A DNA stretch of 15,054 bases from Sulfurimonas sp. UBA6014 (GTDB lineage Bacteria; Campylobacterota; Campylobacteria; Campylobacterales; Sulfurimonadaceae), in the NCBI GenBank assembly GCA_002428085.1, contig DJAA01000066.1:20092-35145 (forward strand). The letters are read 5' to 3'. This document shows positions 1-7,189 of the stretch, in pieces. The position numbers and the translations under genes are program-made. The notes under the pieces are model-generated. The model was not told the origin of the DNA, ran no database searches, and worked only from the letters and a program-made list of their open reading frames with translations. Position 1 is the first letter of the stretch. The number at the start of each line of letters is the position of its first letter.

Positions 1-1670
1 AAGTCATGAAGCCTATTTAAAATCTCTAAAGTAGTATCACTTTGCTGTAAAAAGATATATTCAGTAATTTCAATATCAATCATAGATGGCTCAACCCTCT
101 CATCATGAAGTGCTTGCAAAAATTTCACACCAAAACTACTGTCTAAAAGCTGCTTGGATGATATATTTATCGATATTTTAATATCAATCCCTTTTGCTTT
201 GTAAATAGCACTGTATTTAATAGCTTCTTTAAATATCCATTCGCCGAGTTCGACAATAAAACCATTTTCTTCTGCAAGAGGGATAAAAACATCAGGTGCT
301 ATCATCCCTTTTGTAGGGCTTATCCATCGTACGAGTGCTTCACAGCCAACGATTGTATCGTTTAAGAGATCGATTTTTGGCTGAAAATAAAGTTCGTACT
401 CTTTATTTTTTAATGCCTTTCTCATCTCTTTATCTAAAGAAATTGTTTGTTGGACAGCATCATTAAGTTCTTGTGTAAAAAAGTGGTATCTTGCTCTTCC
501 CTTTTTTTTGGCTTCATACATCGCAATGTCTGCATGCTTCATAAGTGAAATCATATCCGTACCATCTTTTGGGTAAAAAGCAATTCCTACACTGCTGCTT
601 ATAGTTATAGGATGCGTTTGAATAAGCCAAGGATTTGCCAACGAGTCTTGGACTCTTTGTATCACGTAGGTAAGCTCAAAAAGCGATTTGTATTCTTGCA
701 AAACTACAATAAACTCATCACCACCAACACGAGCAACAAAATCGTTCGTGCGGATGATATTTTTTATACTTGATGCTATTTGTCTTAAAAGTTCATCCCC
801 AACATTATGACCCAAAGAGTCATTTACAGCTTTAAAATGGTCAAGGTCTAAAAATAAAAAAGCAAACTCTTTTTTATTTCTTTGCGAATCTTGAATGAGT
901 CTTTGGAGAAATTCTTGCAATGAGTTACGATTTGCCAAGCCGCTTAAAGAGTCTGTTCTTGCCATCATATAAAGCTCTTGTTTTTCTATTTCTAACCTTG
1001 AGAATGACTCCACCATGGAGTGACGTATTGATTCAAGTTCTCTAATCTTAAATGCTTGTGGCACTTCAGCATGGTAGTATGCAAATTGGCGAAGCTTTTC
1101 AAGTGGCCTAGAGATAAAATTTCGCATAAGTAACCATACAACAATCAAAAGAAAAATAGGAATTAAACCAAAATAAATGAGAAAATTTGCTCTATCTCTA
1201 TTAAAATAGGAAAAAATCTCTTCTGAATCAAGCAAAAAAACTAATCTTAAACCAACTACTTTACCCTCTTCATAAAACTTCAAATCTGTCTCTATTGCTT
1301 TTTTTTGCCTGAGTATATTGTAGCTAGAACTACTCTCTTGTGTGAAAGTATCCATCACAACATTTTGATTGAAATGGGGGTCTGTTGTGAGTAAAACTTC
1401 GCTATCATCAATAATAAGTATGGCATGAACATAGTCTTGATTGGCTATGACCCTATCCAAATAAGCACGTAAAGATTTAATATCACTTTTTTTCTTAATA
1501 TTTTTAGAGAGTATATAGGATGTCTCAGACAAATTACTCACAACACTTTGCAGAATAACAGCAGCTGTTTTTTCGTTTTGTCCTTTGTAATAGTGTGAGA
1601 AAAGGAAATACAAAACTCCAAGCAGAATAAGAACAATACTTAGAATAAATGTTTGCACAGTAAAACGCAT
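1..1670 (-). CDS. Membrane GGDEF-EAL protein with Cache-like sensor domain (3' end beyond window)
   Basis: Open frame read by hand from ATG 1670 to the window edge, about 556 residues with the C-terminus missing. Seen: transmembrane segment about residues 7-24, a periplasmic stretch about 25-162 with a Cache/PAS-like strand pattern (YVHAILIIDD, 80-89), second membrane segment about 163-181, a short HAMP-like linker starting RPLEKLRQF, then GGDEF (DSLSGLANR at 240-248; intact GGDEF at 316-320, nt 725-711) and EAL (EALVRW from 444; NIS 502-504; EITE 534-537). The RTND inhibitory-site motif lies exactly five residues before GGDEF. Both domains therefore look catalytic as far as visible: cyclic-di-GMP synthesis from GTP with product inhibition, and hydrolysis to pGpG. 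The later EAL motifs (DDFG and beyond) are outside the window. The start lies 2 bases after the stop of the upstream substrate-binding lipoprotein, so the two are probably translationally coupled and functionally paired. Confidence 0.93.
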   Translation of the reverse strand, partial: MRFTVQTFILSIVLILLGVLYFLFSHYYKGQNEKTAAVILQSVVSNLSETSYILSKNIKKKSDIKSLRAYLDRVIANQDYVHAILIIDDSEVLLTTDPHFNQNVVMDTFTQESSSSYNILRQKKAIETDLKFYEEGKVVGLRLVFLLDSEEIFSYFNRDRANFLIYFGLIPIFLLIVVWLLMRNFISRPLEKLRQFAYYHAEVPQAFKIRELESIRHSMVESFSRLEIEKQELYMMARTDSLSGLANRNSLQEFLQRLIQDSQRNKKEFAFLFLDLDHFKAVNDSLGHNVGDELLRQIASSIKNIIRTNDFVARVGGDEFIVVLQEYKSLFELTYVIQRVQDSLANPWLIQTHPITISSSVGIAFYPKDGTDMISLMKHADIAMYEAKKKGRARYHFFTQELNDAVQQTISLDKEMRKALKNKEYELYFQPKIDLLNDTIVGCEALVRWISPTKGMIAPDVFIPLAEENGFIVELGEWIFKEAIKYSAIYKAKGIDIKISINISSKQLLDSSFGVKFLQALHDERVEPSMIDIEITEYIFLQQSDTTLEILNRLHD

Positions 1671-1672
1671 AG

Positions 1673-2554
1673 CTAAATCAAGCCTCTTATTGGAAAAGCT
1701 GCTTCATGTAAACGATTTTTTAAATCCTTTGAGAGCTCTTGATTAATCCAAATAATGTCTTGTAAAGACTCTTTAAACTCCTCTTTTTCAAGCTCTAGCA
1801 TATAAGGTTTAATGGTCTCATAAAACTCATCAGGATCATTTTTAAGATTTCCTATCGCCTTGTCAATGAGTTTTTTTAACGCTAAAAATTGATTTTGATG
1901 CTTATGAAACACCTCTTGTGTTGTAAAAAGAGCATCTACTACAAAAAGGTCAAGTCCACTTTTCGTCGATGCCACTTCTCTAAACCCATTTTTTTGAAGC
2001 TCTAAATTATAAGGAACATAGGTGATAACAAGCATTGCATTTTGAGTATTTTTGCTTTGGAGAGTTGTGATGGAGAGCTGATCTTGATTGATATATTTTA
2101 TTTTTTTTTCATTGAGTGTGTATTTTTTTACAAAATCTTTTAGAATTGTATTGTTTACAGAGTCTATCTCCAAATAGGCGTCGATAGTTTTTGTAGTACG
2201 TTGCAACTCTTTGAGTGAGACATTGCTCATGACCATATCTCCGCCGTTTGAGCGGTCAAAGAGAATAATAGGCATGAGTGAGTGCTTTTTCTCTTTTAAA
2301 AGTCCGTATTCATACTGTGTGCCAACATACGCATCTGAATTTCCAGCACTGTAGAGATACATATTTTCACTCAGCGAAGAGACATTCAAAAGCTTGATAT
2401 TGAGTGGTTTGAGCCATCCTTTTTCTTTAGCATAAAAAAGAGGTGTATACCCAATCCATGTTGTGACAGAGATTTTAAGCTGGTCTGGTTTCTCAGAAGA
2501 GCAAGAGGTGAGGATAAAAAGAGAAAGCACTGCCAGCAAAATTTGTTGAAACAT
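1673..2554 (-). CDS. NMT1/SsuA-like substrate-binding lipoprotein, probable sensor partner of the GGDEF-EAL protein
   Basis: 293 residues. The N-terminus is a lipoprotein signal: hydrophobic stretch 5-17 and lipobox LTSC with Cys18, although the n-region (MFQQ) has no positive charge. The mature part starts with TWIGYTPLFYAKEKGWL (32-48), the pattern seen in the NMT1/THI5/SsuA class of type II periplasmic binding proteins, followed by GNSDAYVGTQYEY (71-83) and SNGGDMVMS (102-110). Such proteins usually feed an ABC importer for sulfonates, nitrate or pyrimidine precursors, but no permease or ATPase is adjacent; the next gene, 2 bases away, is a membrane GGDEF-EAL enzyme. I infer a ligand sensor anchored in the inner membrane facing the periplasm; the ligand cannot be told from the sequence. 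ATG 2554 is preceded by a GGGAAGAAGG purine-rich ribosome-binding stretch. It could instead serve an importer encoded elsewhere. Confidence 0.88.
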   Translation of the reverse strand: MFQQILLAVLSLFILTSCSSEKPDQLKISVTTWIGYTPLFYAKEKGWLKPLNIKLLNVSSLSENMYLYSAGNSDAYVGTQYEYGLLKEKKHSLMPIILFDRSNGGDMVMSNVSLKELQRTTKTIDAYLEIDSVNNTILKDFVKKYTLNEKKIKYINQDQLSITTLQSKNTQNAMLVITYVPYNLELQKNGFREVASTKSGLDLFVVDALFTTQEVFHKHQNQFLALKKLIDKAIGNLKNDPDEFYETIKPYMLELEKEEFKESLQDIIWINQELSKDLKNRLHEAAFPIRGLI

Positions 2555-2593
2555 ACCTTCTTCCCTTATAAATTTTTATATCTTATCTTATAT

Positions 2594-2599
2594 ATTATC
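2594..2599 (-). promoter_or_regulatory. Weak candidate -10 box for the lipoprotein/GGDEF-EAL pair
   Basis: The 111-base space between pstS and the lipoprotein gene is very AT-rich. On the minus strand it contains GATAAT (5 of 6 to TATAAT) about 40 bases before the start codon, with other TATAA-like strings just downstream. There is no convincing -35 box and no hairpin with a T-run after pstS, so transcription reading through from pstS is equally possible. Confidence 0.25.
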
Positions 2600-2665
2600 T
2601 TTGGTAAAGTTAAAAAGAGTTGAAAGAAATCTGAAGAGACAAGAGCTATCAGTATCTAACATCAG

Positions 2666-3658
2666 TTATTTTATATTAGCCGCCCAGTACTCTCTAATCA
2701 ATTTTTTCGTATCTTCAGGAAGTGCAACATAGCCAAGCTTCTTCGCTGATGCGTCACCATTTTTAAAAGCATAATCAAAAAAAGCAATTACTTTTTTGTT
2801 CATGAGAGCATTTTCTCTTGGAAGAAGGATAAATGTAGCCGCAACTATCGGGTAGGAAGTATCTCCTGCTTGCAATGTCAAAACAGAGTAGAAATGGTCT
2901 TTCTTTGTCCAAGTAGCATACTTTGCAGAAGCCTTAAAATTCTCTTCTGTTGCTTTAACCCATTTACCACTAGCAGTTTGTAAAACAGCAGCAGTGAGAT
3001 TGTTTTTTTCTTTATATGCACTTTCGATATAGCCTAAAGAGTAAGGAGTCTGCTTGACAAGATTTGCAACACCTTCATTGCCTTTTCCACCAATCCCTAC
3101 AGCCCAGTCAATCGCTTTAGCCGCACCGAAATTCTTTTTCCAGTTTTGTGAACTTTTATTCAGATAATATGTAAAATTAAAGGTAGTCCCAGAACCATCA
3201 GAACGGTGCACAACAATGATTTTTTGGTTTGGAAGCTTTAAGCCTTTGTTGTTTGCTGCAATTGTTGCATCATTCCACATGGTGATTTTCCCTGCGAAAA
3301 TATCTGCAACTTGCTCATTGGTAAGCTTGAGAGTTTCATCAGCTATCCCAGCAACATTAAATGCTATTACGATAGAACCGATTACAGCTGGAAACTGAAA
3401 TAACTTCGCTTTATCAAGCTCTGCAGTCGTTAAAGCAGCATCAGTTGCACCAAAATTGACCACTCTCTTACTTATCTGCTTTAAGCCTCCACCTGAGCCT
3501 ATAGACTGATAGTTCACACTATTTTTTGTTGCTGCTCTATAGTTATAAGCCCAATCATAATAAACAGGAGCGGGAAAAGAGGCCCCAGCACCATTGATTT
3601 TATCGCCTGCGATAGCAACACTTATAAGAAGTGCTGCAAGAGCAATTTTCTTTAGCAT
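2666..3658 (-). CDS. pstS: Phosphate ABC transporter, periplasmic phosphate-binding protein PstS
   Basis: 330 residues. Signal peptide 1-17 (MLKK, hydrophobic core, AIA-G cleavage region), then the phosphate-binding segments of the family in order: NGAGASFPAPVYYDW (22-36), SIGSGGG (52-58), FGATDAAL (69-76) and HRSDGSGTTFNFTYYL (151-166), with GNEGVANLV (193-201) and a C-terminal lobe ending REYWAANIK. It binds orthophosphate in the periplasm and delivers it to the PstC-PstA channel. ATG 3658 has an AAGGA ribosome-binding site 8-9 bases upstream. Unlike the usual pstSCAB order, the gene points away from pstCAB-phoU and shares their promoter region. Length is normal for the family and no key segment is missing. 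Confidence 0.97.
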   Translation of the reverse strand: MLKKIALAALLISVAIAGDKINGAGASFPAPVYYDWAYNYRAATKNSVNYQSIGSGGGLKQISKRVVNFGATDAALTTAELDKAKLFQFPAVIGSIVIAFNVAGIADETLKLTNEQVADIFAGKITMWNDATIAANNKGLKLPNQKIIVVHRSDGSGTTFNFTYYLNKSSQNWKKNFGAAKAIDWAVGIGGKGNEGVANLVKQTPYSLGYIESAYKEKNNLTAAVLQTASGKWVKATEENFKASAKYATWTKKDHFYSVLTLQAGDTSYPIVAATFILLPRENALMNKKVIAFFDYAFKNGDASAKKLGYVALPEDTKKLIREYWAANIK

Positions 3659-3691
3659 GTATTCTGTCCTTGTCGTATTTTAAGATGAGTA

Positions 3692-3697
3692 AGTATA
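3692..3697 (-). promoter_or_regulatory. -10 box of the pstS promoter
   Basis: TATACT on the minus strand (5 of 6 to TATAAT), 9 bases from the edge of the Pho-box-like repeats and about 34 bases before the pstS ATG. The distance suits an activator bound in place of a -35 box. Confidence 0.6.
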
Positions 3698-3706
3698 AGC
3701 CTGCAA

Positions 3707-3735
3707 TGTTACGAATATGTAACAATGTTGTAATA
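3707..3735. promoter_or_regulatory. Triple Pho-box-like operator between divergent pstS and pstC
   Basis: Three direct repeats TGTTACG (3707-3713), TGTAACA (3718-3724) and TGTAATA (3729-3735), each separated by 4 AT-rich bases, giving an exact 11-base period. This is the 7+4 geometry of PhoB-type boxes, and shifting one base gives nTGTnAY, close to the E. coli repeat CTGTCAT. Because TGTnACA is itself a dyad, the first two repeats also form an inverted repeat (TGTTAC, 6 bases, GTAACA), so the site can be read in both directions. It is a probable binding site for a PhoB-class regulator acting on both promoters during phosphate limitation. Confidence 0.72.
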
Positions 3736-3744
3736 AAACGTGCC

Positions 3745-3750
3745 TACAAT
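3745..3750 (+). promoter_or_regulatory. -10 box of the pstC promoter
   Basis: TACAAT (5 of 6 to TATAAT) starts 10 bases after the third Pho-box repeat read as tTGTAAT (3728-3734), the spacing known for PhoB-activated promoters lacking a -35 box. Predicted transcript start is near 3757, downstream of the GTG at 3740, which therefore cannot be the translation start. Confidence 0.62.
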
Positions 3751-3768
3751 TGCAGACTTTTTTAGACT

Positions 3769-3775
3769 AAGGAGG
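3769..3775 (+). promoter_or_regulatory. Strong ribosome-binding site that fixes the pstC start
   Basis: AAGGAGG, near-perfect complement of the 16S rRNA tail, followed by 6 bases and then TTG 3782. No such site precedes the in-frame GTG at 3740. Confidence 0.85.
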
Positions 3776-3781
3776 TATCAA

Positions 3782-4642
3782 TTGAGTGCTATAATAGACA
3801 AAATTTTTGCATATTCAAGCAAATTTATTGCCGTGTCCATACTACTACTAGTCGCATGGATTTTCACCGTACTACTGCAACACTCCTTAGAATCAATGGC
3901 AACCTCGGGATTTGATTTTGTTACCCAAACAAAATGGGCACCTAATTTAGAAAAATTCGGTGCACTTCCTGCTATTTACGGCTCTGTTATATCTACGTTT
4001 CTTGCTATGATTTTAGCAGTTCCTCTTGCAATCGGTGTCGCTATTTATCTTAGCGAACTTGCCCCTGCAAAACTCAAAGGACCGGTGGGTGTCTCCATAG
4101 AACTTCTAGCCGCCATACCTTCGGTCATCTATGGCATGTGGGGACTTTTTTATTTTGTTCCTATCATTCGCGACCATGTGGGAGGCATCGGCATTAGTAT
4201 GCTTACTGCTGGGATTGTTCTCTCCATTATGATTTTGCCTTTTATGGCTGCAGTTACCCGTGATGCCATGAACACTACGCCCGATATACTTAAAGAGTCG
4301 GCTTACGCACTTGGTGGTACAAAATGGGATGTCATCAAAGATGTCATCATCCCTTACGCTAAAGCGGGGATAATCGGTTCATTTATTTTAGCCCTAGGTC
4401 GTGCTATTGGAGAGACTATGGCTGTAACATTTGTCATGGGAAATGTCCATCAAATTTCGACAGATTTGACCGCTCCAGCGACTTCGATTCCAGTTACACT
4501 TGCCAATGAATTCACCGAAGCAGATAGTGGGCTTTACTACTCCTCTTTATTTGAACTCTCACTTTTACTTCTTGTTATCAGTTTTACAATTATCTCTATC
4601 GCTAAGTTTTATTTCTTACGAAGAGCGAGGATAGGACAATGA
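3782..4642 (+). CDS. pstC: Phosphate ABC transporter permease PstC
   Basis: 286 residues from TTG 3782, chosen because of the AAGGAGG six bases before it; the longer frame from GTG 3740 would start inside the promoter and add 14 polar residues. Six hydrophobic segments are visible (about 16-33, 64-90, 103-128, 136-158, 196-215, 258-278). The EAA loop that contacts the ATPase is at about 172-198 (ESAYALGGTKWDVIKDVI, then PYAKAG). Segments such as AIPSVIYGMWGLFYFVP (111-127) and GRAIGETMAV (206-215) are typical of PstC. It forms the inner-membrane phosphate channel with PstA. Its last codon overlaps pstA (ATGA), so the two are translationally coupled. Confidence 0.95.
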   Translation: MSAIIDKIFAYSSKFIAVSILLLVAWIFTVLLQHSLESMATSGFDFVTQTKWAPNLEKFGALPAIYGSVISTFLAMILAVPLAIGVAIYLSELAPAKLKGPVGVSIELLAAIPSVIYGMWGLFYFVPIIRDHVGGIGISMLTAGIVLSIMILPFMAAVTRDAMNTTPDILKESAYALGGTKWDVIKDVIIPYAKAGIIGSFILALGRAIGETMAVTFVMGNVHQISTDLTAPATSIPVTLANEFTEADSGLYYSSLFELSLLLLVISFTIISIAKFYFLRRARIGQ

Positions 4643-5481
4643 CACATACAAGCAAACGTATACTCATGAATAAAATCATTATGACTCTCTCAACTCTCTC
4701 TGCAATTATTGGGATGGGTTTTTTATTTTGGATTTTAGGTGTTCTGGTAATAAATGGGGTTGATGCTCTAAGCTGGAATATCTTTTCACAAGAGGGAGCA
4801 CCTCCAGGATATGAAAACAGCGGACTCAAACATGCACTCATAGGGCAGCTTTTTCTCATTGGCATCGCGACACTCGTAGGTGTGCCGCTTGGTATTTTGG
4901 CGGGAACTTATCTCAGTGAATATGGGCAAAAATCAGCTCTTGCTGAGACAATTCGTGATATTTCAGACATCATGATGAGTGCGCCAAGTATTGTAATTGG
5001 TGCTTTTGTATACGCCATCATTGTAGCTCCCATGGGGCATTTTAGCGGTTGGGCAGGCTCTATTGCTCTTACTATCATCATGCTTCCTATTATTTTACGT
5101 ACAACAGATGATATGCTCAATCTTGTTCCATCGACGCTTCGTGAAGCTGCATTTGCTCTTGGTGCTCCAAAATATAAAGTTATTATTCAAGTTGTCTACC
5201 GCGGAGCAAAAGCGGGTATTTTAACAGGGGTTCTCCTCGGTGTTGCCCGTGTAGCAGGAGAGACAGCTCCACTTCTTTTTACATCTTTCAATGATAATTT
5301 TCTCAACACCAATATGAATGAGCCTATGGCTTCACTCACGGTCACGATGTACAATTATGCAACTTCACCGTATGAAGATTGGCAAAAACTTGGTTGGGCA
5401 GCTGCGTTTATACTCAGTATGTTTATTTTAGCCCTCAACGTTTTGGGAAGATTATTTTTACTAAAGAAAAAAGGCAAATAA
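4639..5481 (+). CDS. pstA: Phosphate ABC transporter permease PstA
   Basis: 280 residues, starting at the ATG that overlaps the pstC stop by 4 bases, with AGGA upstream. Six hydrophobic segments, EAA loop at about 168-194 (REAAFALGAPKYKVI, RGAKAGI), and the family signatures YLSEY (91-95), SAPSIVIG (114-121) and RVAGETAPLLFT (204-215). It is the partner of PstC in the inner-membrane channel. The stop codon shares its last base with the pstB ATG (TAATG), continuing the coupled operon. Confidence 0.95.
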   Translation: MTHTSKRILMNKIIMTLSTLSAIIGMGFLFWILGVLVINGVDALSWNIFSQEGAPPGYENSGLKHALIGQLFLIGIATLVGVPLGILAGTYLSEYGQKSALAETIRDISDIMMSAPSIVIGAFVYAIIVAPMGHFSGWAGSIALTIIMLPIILRTTDDMLNLVPSTLREAAFALGAPKYKVIIQVVYRGAKAGILTGVLLGVARVAGETAPLLFTSFNDNFLNTNMNEPMASLTVTMYNYATSPYEDWQKLGWAAAFILSMFILALNVLGRLFLLKKKGK

Positions 5482-6266
5482 TGGCAACAATTATAGATGT
5501 AACAGAAGACAAAGCACTTGAAGTAAAAGACTTTGAATTTACGTATGCTGGCAACGAAAAACCAAGTGTAAACAAACTCACAATGCCTATTGCTAAAAAT
5601 AGCATTACGGCACTCATAGGTCCCTCAGGTTGTGGTAAAACGACACTTCTTCGATGTTTTAATCGTATACATGATTTATATCCTAATAACAAATATAGTG
5701 GAGAAATTTTATTTAAAGGGAGAAATATTCTTCAGCCAAAAGAGGATTTAATCCATCTAAGAACTCAAATAGGGATGATTTTTCAAAAACCCACTGCATT
5801 TCCTATGAGTATTTTTGATAATGTTGCTTATGGACTCAGACTTCAAGGGATGAAAAACAAAACGGAACTCCAAGACCGCGTTGAAAAAGCACTCAAAGAT
5901 GCTGCCATCTGGAGAGAAGTTCATGAGCGACTTAAAGCTGACGCAAATGGTTTGTCAGGTGGTCAACAACAAAGACTTTGCATCGCGCGTGCTATTGCAG
6001 TTGAACCTGAAGTATTGCTTTTTGATGAGCCAACTTCTGCACTTGACCCCATTTCAACTTCAGGGATTGAAGAGCTCGTTGTTGAGCTCAAAGAGAGAGT
6101 CTCCATTATTATAGTAACGCATAATATGCAGCAAGCTGCTCGGGTAAGTGACTATACAGGTTTTATGTATCTTGGCGATATGATAGAACTTGGTCGCACA
6201 GAGGATATATTTGTTACTCCATCAGAAAAACTTACAGAAGAGTACATTACTGGTAAATTCGGTTGA
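5481..6266 (+). CDS. pstB: Phosphate ABC transporter ATPase PstB
   Basis: 261 residues from ATG 5481, with AAGG seven bases upstream; an in-frame ATG at 5379 lies inside pstA and is not used. Walker A GPSGCGKT (47-54), the PstB-specific Q-loop FQKPTAFPMSIFDNVAYG (101-118), signature LSGGQQQR (158-165), Walker B VLLFDE (178-183) and H-loop His214 are all present and unaltered. It hydrolyses ATP on the cytoplasmic face to drive phosphate import and, in well-studied bacteria, takes part with PhoU in signalling phosphate status to the PhoR-type kinase. Length is typical. Confidence 0.97.
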   Translation: MATIIDVTEDKALEVKDFEFTYAGNEKPSVNKLTMPIAKNSITALIGPSGCGKTTLLRCFNRIHDLYPNNKYSGEILFKGRNILQPKEDLIHLRTQIGMIFQKPTAFPMSIFDNVAYGLRLQGMKNKTELQDRVEKALKDAAIWREVHERLKADANGLSGGQQQRLCIARAIAVEPEVLLFDEPTSALDPISTSGIEELVVELKERVSIIIVTHNMQQAARVSDYTGFMYLGDMIELGRTEDIFVTPSEKLTEEYITGKFG

Positions 6267-6315
6267 TATGTCAATTCAATAAAATTGCAATAAAACTAAT
6301 AAGGGAAATAGATAC

Positions 6316-6987
6316 ATGTCAACAAAATATGATACAAAAATAAGCGGTATCAGACAAATGATGTCCACGCTTTTAAAAGAAATATCAGAGGCAAATACAG
6401 TAGCTCTTGAAGCTTATGTATCAAAAAATCAAGAGATGTTCAAAATATCCCAAGACAAACTCGCCAATGTAGCAACAAAGGGCGACATTATTGATAACGA
6501 AATTATTAAAACTTTTGCACTCTATGGCCCAGAAGCAAAAGAGCTTCGCTCTTTAGTAGCGTACTTAAAAATGACTAATGAAATCGTACGTATCGGAGAG
6601 GGAATCAAAAAATATGCCCGTCGTATGAGAGAACATGTCAATAGCGGATGCAATCTTACTCTTATAGACGGAACTATCGTACAACTCCATAAAAGTACCA
6701 TTATTGCACTTGATTCTATTTTAAAATGCTTTACTGAAGAAGATGATTGTAATATTGTTGATTTTTACACAAAAATTGTGGTTGAAGAGAGTAAGAATGA
6801 TGATCTTTTCTCAATTTTAGAAAAAGAGATTATGGGGCTTATCATTGATGAAAAAGAGCTCTCTATCGAGTATGTCAATGTTTTAGGGACACTTCGCAGA
6901 CTTGAACGCTCATGTGACCGCTCTTTAAATGTTGCTAACCTCATGATGTACGCACAAAAAGGGGGAAATATCAGCGTCTATAACTAG
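6316..6987 (+). CDS. phoU: PhoU-like phosphate signalling regulator
   Basis: 223 residues, almost entirely helical, with the two repeated three-helix bundles of PhoU. The first bundle has GDIIDNEI (57-63) and MTNEIVRIGEGIKKYARRM (86-104), matching the PhoU motif family ANDLERIGDYAxNIA; the second has LRRLERSCDRSLNVANLM (193-210). The usual aspartate of the first bundle is replaced by glutamate (GEG), and the second has SCDR where many homologues have GDH, so metal binding may differ. It follows pstB by 49 bases, with AAGGGA nine bases before ATG 6316, and is probably in the same operon. Expected role: damping Pst transport and PhoR-type kinase activity when phosphate is plentiful. Sequence is divergent from E. 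coli PhoU but the context is decisive. Confidence 0.88.
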   Translation: MSTKYDTKISGIRQMMSTLLKEISEANTVALEAYVSKNQEMFKISQDKLANVATKGDIIDNEIIKTFALYGPEAKELRSLVAYLKMTNEIVRIGEGIKKYARRMREHVNSGCNLTLIDGTIVQLHKSTIIALDSILKCFTEEDDCNIVDFYTKIVVEESKNDDLFSILEKEIMGLIIDEKELSIEYVNVLGTLRRLERSCDRSLNVANLMMYAQKGGNISVYN

Positions 6988-7025
6988 ATGCGATACTTCT
7001 TAAGATGCCTCTCCTAAAACCTAGA

Positions 7026-7045
7026 CAGCGGGCATATCCCCGCTG
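7026..7045 (+). other. GC-rich stem-loop between phoU and glnA
   Basis: CAGCGGG (7026-7032) pairs with CCCGCTG (7039-7045) around a 6-base loop: a 7-base-pair stem, 39 bases after the phoU stop. No T-run follows, so it is not a standard intrinsic terminator; it may protect the 3' end of the pst-phoU message or end it with help. The rest of the 202-base space is AT-rich and shows no gene. Confidence 0.45.
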
Positions 7046-7155
7046 CAAGAACTTCAAATAAACTTCTTTAATCTTCACAACATCACTTTACGAAACAACT
7101 CCTCAGATGATGAATATTTAATCATAATAAAATATTGTATTGAAACGAAATCCGA

Positions 7156-7161
7156 TATACT
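7156..7161 (+). promoter_or_regulatory. Candidate -10 box of glnA
   Basis: TATACT, 28 bases before the glnA ATG. TTGTAT (7135-7140) could serve as -35 but its spacing is short (15). There is no sigma-54 GG-N10-GC promoter. AGGAGA ends about 5 bases before the ATG as ribosome-binding site. Confidence 0.45.
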
Positions 7162-7189
7162 AGCAGGAGATTATAATTAGGAGAGATAA

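Noticed and set aside
2609..2624. GTTAAA / GTTGAA direct repeat as a second Pho box before the lipoprotein gene
   Set aside because: The period is 10 bases, not 11, the sequence does not match the TGTnAYr repeats at 3707-3735, and it sits in AT-rich DNA where such repeats arise easily.
5379..5480. N-terminal extension of PstB from an upstream in-frame ATG
   Set aside because: It lies wholly inside pstA, lacks a ribosome-binding site, and the ATG at 5481 gives the normal PstB length and opening.
6277..6295. CAATAAAA repeated with an 11-base step between pstB and phoU, as a Pho box for a separate phoU promoter
   Set aside because: It lacks the TGT core and is low-complexity AT sequence; phoU is adequately explained as part of the pst operon.
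7131..7161. Sigma-54 promoter for glnA
   Set aside because: No GG-N10-GC element is present; TATACT is a better -10 candidate.
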